From JAJXWB01 sp047971685 (lineage in GTDB: Bacteria; Pseudomonadota; Alphaproteobacteria; Rhizobiales; Beijerinckiaceae), in contig JBKDZW010000130.1 in the NCBI GenBank assembly GCA_047971685.1, forward strand, positions 1 to 6,167: DNA of 6,167 bases. The letters are read 5' to 3'. Positions 1 through 5,646 of the stretch are shown here, in pieces. The stretch's first letter is position 1; the number at the start of each line of letters is the position of its first letter. Below the pieces are notes generated by a model, which saw nothing but the letters and a program-made list of their open reading frames with translations, was not told the DNA's origin and made no database searches. A program made the translations under genes and the position numbers.

Positions 1-722
1 GCCGCGAGATCGGCGGCAAATCGTTCGAGCGGTTTCGACCCAAGCGAGGCCTGCGCGTTGCGCACCGCCGACCATGTCGCGACATAGCCCAGCAATTCCT
101 GCAACGACCATGACCTGGCCATTGCAATCTGCGGCGGCGGCGCCTCGGCAAACGGAAACGGCAGAGAACGATAGCCGGTCTCGACGTGACGGCGCTCCGG
201 CGGCCAGAAGAGGCCGATCACATCGTAATAGAAATGGTTGAGGACGCGGCCGACATCGCCATCGGCCTCGATCACGCCATAGGTAATCAAGGCGAGTGCG
301 CCTGCGGGCATGAGAACGCGCCGCGCTTGCGCATAAAATGCGTCAATGTCGAACCAGTGCGCGGCTTGCGCGGCCGTTACAAGCCCCGCGCCATGGTCTG
401 GCGCAGGCAGGCGCTCGGCAGGCGCGCAAAAATAGCGCACACGCTCATGCGCCTGCGCGTGGGCAATCTGATCGGCGCTCGGATCGCAGCCGATCGTTTC
501 GTCGAACACATCTGCAAGCAATCGCGTCAACTGGCCATTGCCGCAGCCGACATCGACAGCCAACGCGCGCGAAGGCGCATGGGCGGCGAGCAATTCGGCC
601 AATTGCGGCGGATAATCGGGACGGAAACGCGCATAGGCTTTGCCGCCCTGCTCGAACCAGTTTCTCGGCGGCCTCGAAGCAAATGGCATCGGCATGTTCC
701 CGGCTGTTTCCTGCATGGCCAT
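1..722 (-). CDS. Class I SAM-dependent methyltransferase, C-terminus cut by window edge
   Basis: My translation of the complementary strand gives 240 complete codons without a stop before the left edge. It is a Rossmann-fold methyltransferase of the Methyltransf_11 type. The SAM-binding motif I is VDVGCGNGQ (residues 56-64), the acidic residue ending strand 2 is D80 in IGCDPS, and a post-motif segment AAQAAHWFD lies at 117-125, followed by RRVLMPAGALAL (134-145), the usual strand-5 region. The AxxAHWFD segment is typical of the family that includes yeast Tmt1/Crg1-like enzymes, which methylate small carboxylates or lipids; the substrate here cannot be read from sequence. The start is uncertain: ATG codons lie at 722, 716 and 695, and no strong ribosome binding site separates them. 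It begins 13 nt after the RNA methyltransferase stop, so it is probably the last gene seen of the same operon. Related proteins are about 250-260 residues, so only a short C-terminal piece should be missing. Confidence 0.85.
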   Translation of the reverse strand, partial: MAMQETAGNMPMPFASRPPRNWFEQGGKAYARFRPDYPPQLAELLAAHAPSRALAVDVGCGNGQLTRLLADVFDETIGCDPSADQIAHAQAHERVRYFCAPAERLPAPDHGAGLVTAAQAAHWFDIDAFYAQARRVLMPAGALALITYGVIEADGDVGRVLNHFYYDVIGLFWPPERRHVETGYRSLPFPFAEAPPPQIAMARSWSLQELLGYVATWSAVRNAQASLGSKPLERFAADLA

Positions 723-735
723 GCAGAGCGTCTTA

Positions 736-2016
736 TCAGCGCGATAGCAAGCCCTTCTTCGCCTTCCTGCGGGCTGCGCGGCGGAAGACGCCAACGATCT
801 CGACATGGGCGGAATAGCGGAATTGATCGACCGGCGTCGCGCGCTCCAGCACATAACCGCCATCAACGAGAATGCGGGCATCGCGGGCAAAGCTCTGCGG
901 ATTGCATGAGACGGCGAGCACGAGCGGCACGTCGCTTGCCCCGAGTTCGCGGGCTTGCGCCTGCGCGCCGGCGCGCGGCGGATCGAAGACAATCGCATCG
1001 AACGCGGCCAGTTCCTGCGGCTTCAACGGGCGCTTGAAAAGATCGCGCGCCTCCGTCGTCACGCGCTTGAGGCCTGTGGCGCCATTGGCCGCCTTCGCAA
1101 GACAGGCAAGCGCCGCCCTGTCCTGCTCGACGGCGCAGACTTCCGCGCGTTCGGCAAGACGCAGGGCGAATGTGCCGACGCCGGCGAAGAGATCGGCGAC
1201 ATGCTTTTGTGCGTCGATCCCGGCAAGCACGAGATCGCCGAGCGTCCGTTCGCCGACATGCGTGGCCTGCAAAAACCCGCCAGAGGGCGGCGTGATTTTC
1301 GTATGGCCGATGCTCAGAAGCGGCTGCCGGCGCTCGATCAGCACAACGCCGTGATTGGCCAGGCGCGCAAGATCGTGCGCTGCCGCCAGCGCAATCAAAT
1401 CCTGCGTCATTGCGAAATCGAGTTCGCCCGTTCCCCTGATGTCGATATCGAGACCCGTTTCCGTCGATGTCGCGGCAATATCGAGCGGTTTGCCCAGTCC
1501 GATCAAAATCTGCGCAATGTCGCGCGCAGCGTCCGTGGCGCGGGAAAGAGCCGGCGAGAAAAGCGGGCATTTGTCGATAACGACGATTTCGTGCGCGCGC
1601 GCGCGCATGAAACCGACGCTCGCCTTTCCGCGCGCATCTGCGCGCGCGTGAAAGACCGCGCGGCGACGGCCGGCGCCATGGGCGTCGATGCAGGAGCGCA
1701 CATCCGTTTCCACGCGCACGGCGCGCAAGGCCTCGACAAGCAGATCGCGTTTCCAGGCGAGATAGGCCTCATGGCGCAAAGTCTGCACGGCGCAGCCGCC
1801 GCATTCGCCGTAGAGCGGGCAGATCGCGGGAATGCGGTCGGGCGAGGCCTTGACGATATCGACCAGTTCGCCGCGCGCGCCGTCGATTGCGGCCGTAATC
1901 GTCTCGCCGGCCAGGACATAAGGAACATAGACGGTATCGCCGCCAGAATGGGATATTCCTTCGCCGCGCGCGCCGAGGCGCTCGATTTCGAGAAGCGTGG
2001 AACGATTGCGCGTCAC
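736..2016 (-). CDS. RlmD/RumA/TrmA-type RNA (uracil-C5) methyltransferase with Fe-S cluster
   Basis: Predicted to make 5-methyluridine in rRNA using SAM. With the GTG start at 2016 it has 426 residues, close to E. coli RlmD (433). An N-terminal TRAM-like beta domain (about 5-55) is followed by four cluster cysteines, C66-x5-C72-x2-C75 and C150, the spacing known for the 4Fe-4S site of RumA. The catalytic domain has SAM motif DLFAGVG (275-281), FDPPR (344-348), the nucleophile C371 in SCNP, and the general base E406 in HVEIVGVF. The 35-residue gap between C371 and E406 matches E. coli C389/E424. A basic tail (RRAARRKAKKGLLSR) ends the protein. The frame extends back to a TTG at 2097, but that adds 27 unconserved residues inside tlyA; the GTG at 2016 overlaps the tlyA stop as GTGA, which suggests translational coupling. 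The family is clear, but the target base (U1939, U747 or a tRNA uracil) is not, so no symbol is given. Confidence 0.93.
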   Translation of the reverse strand: MTRNRSTLLEIERLGARGEGISHSGGDTVYVPYVLAGETITAAIDGARGELVDIVKASPDRIPAICPLYGECGGCAVQTLRHEAYLAWKRDLLVEALRAVRVETDVRSCIDAHGAGRRRAVFHARADARGKASVGFMRARAHEIVVIDKCPLFSPALSRATDAARDIAQILIGLGKPLDIAATSTETGLDIDIRGTGELDFAMTQDLIALAAAHDLARLANHGVVLIERRQPLLSIGHTKITPPSGGFLQATHVGERTLGDLVLAGIDAQKHVADLFAGVGTFALRLAERAEVCAVEQDRAALACLAKAANGATGLKRVTTEARDLFKRPLKPQELAAFDAIVFDPPRAGAQAQARELGASDVPLVLAVSCNPQSFARDARILVDGGYVLERATPVDQFRYSAHVEIVGVFRRAARRKAKKGLLSR

Positions 2017-2753
2017 GGACGTCGAGCCCCTATCAGGAATTCGCGGTTTCCATCGCCGCCTTCTATGGGCGAAGCGATAAGGCCAAGGCGCCGCCAACCG
2101 AGACCGGCGACGACAGCTTCAATTCTTTCGCACACAAGAGCATGGATTTTCGTATCGCGCACGATGCCCTTCCTGACGTTCTCCGGCCCCGCCTCGAATT
2201 GCGGCTTGATGAGCGCAACGACTTTCGCTTCGGGCGCAGCAAGCGCCAGCACGGGCGCCATGACGCGCGCAAGCGAGATGAAGCTCACGTCGAAGACAAT
2301 CAGTCCGGGCGCCTCGGCCAGATCGGAGGCAATGAGTTTTCGCGCGTCGATCCGCTCCATGTTTTTCACGCGCGCATCGCCCGCAATCGCTGCATGCAAT
2401 TGCCCGACGCCGACATCGACGCATGTCACGCTTGCCGCGCCGCGCGAAAGCAGCACGTGCGCAAAGCCGCCGGTGGAGGCGCCTATGTCGAGACAGGCAA
2501 GACCAGAGGGACTTATGGCGAAGGCGTCGAGGGCTGCGGCCAGTTTCACGCCGCCGCGCGACACCCATTGGTAAGGCGCGCGCGCCTCGATCCGCGCATC
2601 CGGGGCGACGGGTTCGGAAGGCTTTGCGATCCTGCGGCCGTCGACCGAGACGAGCCCCGCCTCGATCGCCTCGCGCGCTTTGGCGCGGCTGGCGAAAAGG
2701 CCGCGTTCGACGAGCGCCAAATCGATACGGGAACGGGCGCTACGGTCGGGCAA
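2013..2753 (-). CDS. tlyA: TlyA-family rRNA (cytidine-2'-O)-methyltransferase
   Basis: TlyA enzymes 2'-O-methylate cytidines in 23S rRNA (C1920) and, in longer forms, 16S rRNA (C1409). This protein has 246 residues. An S4 RNA-binding domain occupies about 8-60 (RIDLALVERGLFASRAKAREAI...GLVSVDGR). A short linker with YQWVSRGGVKL precedes an FtsJ-like SAM domain whose motif I is LDIGASTGGF (88-97). The catalytic K-D-K-E set is visible as K70, D155 (VFDVSF), K183 (LIKPQFEAG) and E238 (GNREFL). The compact length resembles type I TlyA, known to act on 23S rRNA only; that assignment is inference. The start is a TTG at 2753. No ATG, GTG or TTG lies upstream in frame, and the next in-frame TTG (codon 12) would cut the S4 domain. 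It follows dxs by 37 nt and shares 4 nt with the next gene. Older annotations as 'hemolysin A' should not be taken as a toxin function. Confidence 0.94.
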   Translation of the reverse strand: MPDRSARSRIDLALVERGLFASRAKAREAIEAGLVSVDGRRIAKPSEPVAPDARIEARAPYQWVSRGGVKLAAALDAFAISPSGLACLDIGASTGGFAHVLLSRGAASVTCVDVGVGQLHAAIAGDARVKNMERIDARKLIASDLAEAPGLIVFDVSFISLARVMAPVLALAAPEAKVVALIKPQFEAGPENVRKGIVRDTKIHALVCERIEAVVAGLGWRRLGLIASPIEGGDGNREFLIGARRP

Positions 2754-2790
2754 TTCCGCATCGCTCAGCCGTGTTGCCCGGAAAACGCGC

Positions 2791-4707
2791 TCACGCGATC
2801 ATCACGCGCGCTGCGCCCTTCTCGTCGCCGAGCGCTGCAAGCGCCTTGGCGACGATGCCCTTGGCGTCGAGGCCGGCCAGGCTGAGCATCCTGTCTGCGG
2901 AATCGTGGTCGATATAAGCATCCGGCAGGGTCAGCGTGCGGACCTTGAGGCCGCGGTCGAGCAGGCCGTCCTCGGCCAGAATGTGCAGGACATGCGCGCC
3001 GAAACCGCCCATCGCGCCCTCTTCCACGGTCAGAAGAACCTCGTGATTGGCGGCAAGACGGCGCAGCAGATTGCGGTCGATGGGCTTGGCGAAGCGGGCA
3101 TCGGCGACGGTCGTCGAAAAACCTCGCGCGGAAAGGTCTTCGGCGGCCAAAAGCGCGTCGGCCAACCGCGTGCCGAGCGACAGGATCGCGATCTTCGATC
3201 CCTCGCGGACGATACGGCCCTTGCCGATTTCGAGAACCTGGCCACGCTCGGGCATGTCGACGCCGACGCCCTCGCCGCGCGGATAACGGAAGGCGATCGG
3301 GCCTTCGTCGTAGGCGGCGGCGGTCGCAACCATGTGGACGAGTTCGGCCTCGTCTGCGGCGGCCATGATCGCCATGTTCGGCAGGCAGCCGAGAAAGGCG
3401 AGATCGAAGGCGCCGGCGTGGGTCGGGCCATCGGCGCCGACAAGGCCGGCGCGGTCCATGGCGAAGCGCACGGGCAGCTTTTGCAGATCGACGTCGTGGC
3501 AGACCTGATCGTAGCCGCGTTGCAGGAAGGTGGAATAGATCGCGCAGAAAGGCTTGTAGCCTTCCGCCGCAAGGCCGGCTGCGAAAGTGACGGCGTGCTG
3601 CTCGGCTATGCCGACGTCGAACGTGCGCTCGGGAAAGGTCTTGCCGAAGAAGTCGAGGCCGGTGCCCGACGGCATGGCGGCGGTGACGGCGACGATCTTG
3701 CTGTCGCTGGCTGCTTCCTTGACGAGGCTTTCGGCGAAGACCTTGGTGTAGGCCGGCGCATTGGCCTTGGGTTTGACCTGCGCGCCGGTCACCACGTCGA
3801 ACTTGTTGACGCCGTGATATTTGTCGGCGGAAGCTTCGGCGGGCGCATAGCCCTTGCCCTTCTTGGTGACGACATGGACAAGCACGGGGCCGGTCTGCAT
3901 GTCGCGCACGTTTTTCAGAATGGGCAGGAGATGGTCGAGGTTATGGCCGTCGATCGGGCCGACATAATAGAAGCCGAGTTCCTCGAACAGGGTGCCGCCG
4001 GTCACGAAACCGCGGCCGAACTCCTCCGCCTTGCGCGCGCTTTCGTAGATGCCGCGCGGCAGAAGACTGGCGATCTGCTTGACCGTCTCGCGGATCGAGG
4101 CGTAGCGGCCGGACGCGAGCCGCGCCAGATAGGCGGACATGGCGCCGACCGGCGGGGCGATCGACATGTCGTTGTCGTTGAGGATGACGATCAGCCGCTC
4201 CTTGCGCGCGCCGGCATTGTTCATGGCCTCGTAGGCCATGCCGGCGGACATGGAGCCGTCGCCGATGATGGCGATGGCGTGATTATTGGCGTTCGACAGA
4301 TCGCGCGCGACCGCCATGCCGAGGGCGGCGGAGATGGAGGTCGAGGAATGGGCGGCGCCGAAGGGGTCGTATTCGCTTTCCGCGCGCTTGGTGAAACCGG
4401 ACAGGCCCCCGCCCTTGCGCAGGGTGCGGATGCGATCGCGGCGGCCGGTGAGAATTTTGTGCGGATAGGCCTGATGGCCAACGTCCCAGATCAGACGATC
4501 GCGCGGCGTGTCGAACACGCGATGCAGCGCCACGGTCAATTCGACCACGCCCAGACCCGCGCCCAGATGACCGCCGGTGACCGATACGGCGTCGATGGTC
4601 TCGGCGCGCAATTCGTCGGCTACCTGGCGCATATCGCCCAGCGGCAATTTCCTGAGATCTTCGGGAGTCCGGATCTGATCCAGCAATGGCGTCTTGGAAT
4701 GGTTCAC
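2791..4707 (-). CDS. dxs: 1-deoxy-D-xylulose-5-phosphate synthase (Dxs)
   Basis: A cytosolic, thiamine-diphosphate-dependent enzyme that condenses pyruvate with glyceraldehyde 3-phosphate to DXP, the first step of the MEP isoprenoid pathway. It also supplies DXP for thiamine and pyridoxal phosphate. The gene is complete at 638 residues, the usual length. Visible family signatures are SVTGGHLGAGLGVVELTVALH (from 42, with H47), WDVGHQAYPHKILTGRRD (74-91, H78), the ThDP/Mg motif GDGSMSAG (149-156) with N177, and the transketolase pyrimidine domain with FDVGIAEQHAV (363-373, E369 as the cofactor-activating glutamate). DRAGLVGADGPTHAG (418-432) carries substrate-site residues, and the C-terminal domain contains VEEGAMGGFG (561-570). 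The start is GTG at 4707: an in-frame TAA lies a few codons upstream, the next ATG is codon 26, and a GGGA sits 5 nt before it. It is the first gene of the minus-strand block, so its promoter should lie in 4708-4928. All key residues seen are intact. Confidence 0.97.
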   Translation of the reverse strand: MNHSKTPLLDQIRTPEDLRKLPLGDMRQVADELRAETIDAVSVTGGHLGAGLGVVELTVALHRVFDTPRDRLIWDVGHQAYPHKILTGRRDRIRTLRKGGGLSGFTKRAESEYDPFGAAHSSTSISAALGMAVARDLSNANNHAIAIIGDGSMSAGMAYEAMNNAGARKERLIVILNDNDMSIAPPVGAMSAYLARLASGRYASIRETVKQIASLLPRGIYESARKAEEFGRGFVTGGTLFEELGFYYVGPIDGHNLDHLLPILKNVRDMQTGPVLVHVVTKKGKGYAPAEASADKYHGVNKFDVVTGAQVKPKANAPAYTKVFAESLVKEAASDSKIVAVTAAMPSGTGLDFFGKTFPERTFDVGIAEQHAVTFAAGLAAEGYKPFCAIYSTFLQRGYDQVCHDVDLQKLPVRFAMDRAGLVGADGPTHAGAFDLAFLGCLPNMAIMAAADEAELVHMVATAAAYDEGPIAFRYPRGEGVGVDMPERGQVLEIGKGRIVREGSKIAILSLGTRLADALLAAEDLSARGFSTTVADARFAKPIDRNLLRRLAANHEVLLTVEEGAMGGFGAHVLHILAEDGLLDRGLKVRTLTLPDAYIDHDSADRMLSLAGLDAKGIVAKALAALGDEKGAARVMIA

Positions 4708-4721
4708 GTTCGTCCCACGCT

Positions 4722-4751
4722 TTTACACGTTGCGTTACGGCCATTCGCCAA
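4722..4751 (-). promoter_or_regulatory. Candidate promoter for the dxs operon
   Basis: On the minus strand TTGGCG (4751-4746) is followed after 18 nt by TGTAAA (4727-4722). The first hexamer is one mismatch from TTGACG, while the second matches only four of six positions of TATAAT. It would start transcription only about 8-10 nt before the GTG of dxs, leaving a very short leader. This is the best pair I could see close to the gene; a promoter farther upstream in the divergent region is equally possible. Confidence 0.25.
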
Positions 4752-4806
4752 TCAGGCTGCGGCGGCGCTGCCCGATTAACGGATTTTTTCGTCTACACCG
4801 AAACGA

Positions 4807-4818
4807 TGCGGCGCCGCA
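4807..4818. repeat. 12-bp perfect palindrome in the divergent intergenic region
   Basis: TGCGGCGCCGCA reads identically on both strands and lies about midway between the dxs and hdeD starts. In GC-rich DNA such palindromes also arise by chance, so an operator role for a dimeric regulator is only a possibility. Confidence 0.3.
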
Positions 4819-4865
4819 ATGCGCCCGGCCGACGTCGTCTTGCGCCAGCTTCCTGCAACTTCTGT

Positions 4866-4873
4866 GCTAGAAC
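4866..4873 (+). promoter_or_regulatory. Candidate -10 element of hdeD
   Basis: GCTAGAAC is an exact match to the alphaproteobacterial housekeeping -10 consensus GCTANAWC. It sits 55 nt before the hdeD ATG, giving a leader of roughly 45-50 nt. No convincing TTGACG-type -35 sits at the expected 10-14 nt spacing; TTGCGC at 4840-4845 is too far upstream. The promoter may therefore be weak or depend on an activator. The assignment rests on the -10 match alone. Confidence 0.4.
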
Positions 4874-4879
4874 CCGGAC

Positions 4880-4895
4880 ATTGCCCATTTGCAAT
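4880..4895. promoter_or_regulatory. Inverted repeat ATTGC-N6-GCAAT, possible operator
   Basis: Two perfect 5-bp half sites separated by 6 nt (16 bp overall) start 6 nt downstream of the candidate -10, so they would cover the likely transcription start of hdeD. That placement and geometry suit a repressor dimer. No specific regulator can be named, and the half sites are short. Confidence 0.3.
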
Positions 4896-4917
4896 CTATT
4901 TCACCAAGCCGGGCGGC

Positions 4918-4923
4918 AGGAGA
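4918..4923 (+). promoter_or_regulatory. Ribosome binding site of hdeD
   Basis: AGGAGA lies 5 nt before the ATG at 4929 and is a near-perfect Shine-Dalgarno sequence. It decides the start: the frame stays open upstream to 4686, but that region overlaps the 5' end of dxs and the divergent promoters and encodes no membrane protein features. Confidence 0.8.
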
Positions 4924-4928
4924 CGGTC

Positions 4929-5507
4929 ATGGCGGACGAACAGACACAAGCTATTGTAAATACTAATAATCTGAAAGAAACAATGACCAAGCTCCAGCCA
5001 AAATGGGGCTGGTTCGTCGCACTGGGCGCGTTGACGGCCTTTCTGGGCCTCATCACCCTGCTCTATCTGGCCGTATTCGGCACTATCGCATCCATCTATA
5101 TGATTGGATTTGCTATTATCGTGGCCGGCATTGCCGAGGTCACGGTCGGCGCGAAAGCGCGCAGAGGCGGCTGGCGGGCAATATGGATCCTGGCCGGCGC
5201 CCTGTATGTCGCCACCGGCCTGATCGCCATTATCCAGCCGCTCCTGGCGGCGGCCGTCCTCACCTTGATGCTGGGCGTCGCTTTTCTGGTCATAGGCGCC
5301 ATGCGCGTCGTGGCGGCGTTTCAATTGCCGGCGGGCGGGCGGGCGATGGTTGGGCTGGCGGGCACCATTTCCGTGCTGCTCGGCGTCCTGATTCTGGTCT
5401 CCTGGCCAAATTCCGGACTTGTCGTGCTTGGCGCGTTCCTGGGGACGGACCTGCTTCTATACGGCGTTAGCTGGGTCGGATTTGGCTTGCGTCTCAAGGC
5501 TTTATAA
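4929..5507 (+). CDS. HdeD-family (DUF308) six-helix membrane protein
   Basis: The product has 192 residues. A polar N-terminus of about 27 residues is followed by six predicted membrane helices: about 28-47, 53-73, 84-104, 105-131, 141-160 and 164-188. These form three helix pairs with glycine-rich turns, the layout of DUF308 repeats in HdeD proteins. E. coli HdeD is an inner-membrane protein of the acid-resistance island, but the molecular function of the family is not established; a stress or envelope role here is inference from the family name. There is no cleavable signal peptide. The start at 4929 is fixed by the AGGAGA site. The gene is transcribed away from dxs and towards ppdK, with its own -10-like element and an inverted repeat in front. 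The first 20 codons are unusually AT-rich (GTA AAT ACT AAT AAT and so on) compared with the rest of the gene and its neighbours. The gene ends in TAA, with no clear intrinsic terminator. Confidence 0.88.
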   Translation: MADEQTQAIVNTNNLKETMTKLQPKWGWFVALGALTAFLGLITLLYLAVFGTIASIYMIGFAIIVAGIAEVTVGAKARRGGWRAIWILAGALYVATGLIAIIQPLLAAAVLTLMLGVAFLVIGAMRVVAAFQLPAGGRAMVGLAGTISVLLGVLILVSWPNSGLVVLGAFLGTDLLLYGVSWVGFGLRLKAL

Positions 5508-5563
5508 AGCAAGACCGCATCTGCATTTGATTGTGGGCGCGCTTTGCGTCAATAGAGCGTCGG

Positions 5564-5601
5564 GCTGGAATGGCGTGTCGGGCCGGCGCGCCGGCTCCAG
5601 C
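5564..5601 (+). repeat. GC-rich inverted-repeat region between hdeD and ppdK
   Basis: The 14-bp perfect palindrome GCCGGCGCGCCGGC (5582-5595) is enclosed by outer arms GCTGGA (5564-5569) and TCCAGC (5596-5601). Folded as RNA, the palindrome gives a 5-bp stem with a 4-nt loop, extended by the outer 6-bp stem with a 12-nt bulge on the 5' side. No U-run follows directly (only ATTTCTT 11 nt later), so a standard intrinsic terminator for hdeD is not supported. It could slow polymerase or shape the ppdK leader. Confidence 0.4.
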
Positions 5602-5621
5602 GTCCGATTTCTTGAGGACGC
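5600..5621 (+). repeat. Hairpin GCGTCC-N10-GGACGC in the ppdK leader
   Basis: Perfect 6-bp arms at 5600-5605 and 5616-5621 enclose a 10-nt AT-rich loop. The hairpin ends 25 nt before the ppdK ATG and shares its first two bases with the outer arm of the preceding inverted repeat, so the two structures would compete or stack. The arrangement recalls alternative leader folds, but no known riboswitch class is recognised. Confidence 0.35.
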
Positions 5622-5646
5622 ATCCGCAATCTGAAAGCGATCTCAC

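Noticed and set aside
186..1037. A 283-codon plus-strand open frame opposite the partial methyltransferase
   Set aside because: The complementary strand encodes a clear SAM methyltransferase with motif VDVGCGNGQ; this frame is arginine-rich shadow sequence.
2014..2097. Upstream TTG start at 2097 for the RNA methyltransferase
   Set aside because: It adds 27 arginine-rich residues encoded within tlyA. The GTG at 2016 gives a family-like length and a typical stop/start overlap.
955..2574. A 539-codon plus-strand open frame opposite the RNA methyltransferase and tlyA
   Set aside because: Same reason: it covers two well-supported genes in antisense and has no recognisable motif or ribosome binding site.
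2013..2753. TlyA as a hemolysin or virulence factor
   Set aside because: The S4 plus FtsJ domains and the intact K-D-K-E residues show an rRNA methyltransferase; the hemolysin label is historical.
2680..4779. A 699-codon open frame on the plus strand opposite all of dxs
   Set aside because: It is antisense to an unmistakable dxs. Long open antisense frames are common in GC-rich genomes because of third-position bias. The translation shows no domain and has the low-complexity R/A/G/D-rich look of a shadow.
4686..4928. N-terminal extension of the HdeD-family protein to an upstream ATG
   Set aside because: It would overlap the dxs start and the divergent promoters, adds polar arginine/cysteine-rich sequence, and ignores the strong AGGAGA/ATG at 4918-4931.
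4708..4928. An EcfG general-stress promoter (GGAAC-N16/17-CGTT) for hdeD
   Set aside because: HdeD-like genes can belong to stress regulons, so I looked for it, but no GGAAC box occurs on the plus strand of this region.
5527..5555. TTGATT-N17-CAATAG as a ppdK promoter
   Set aside because: Spacing is right, but the -10 half is poor and does not fit GCTANAWC; too weak to list as a feature.
5582..5613. Intrinsic terminator after hdeD
   Set aside because: A GC-rich hairpin exists, but the only T-rich stretch (ATTTCTT) is about 11 nt beyond the stem and interrupted, so the standard stem-plus-U-tract pattern is missing.
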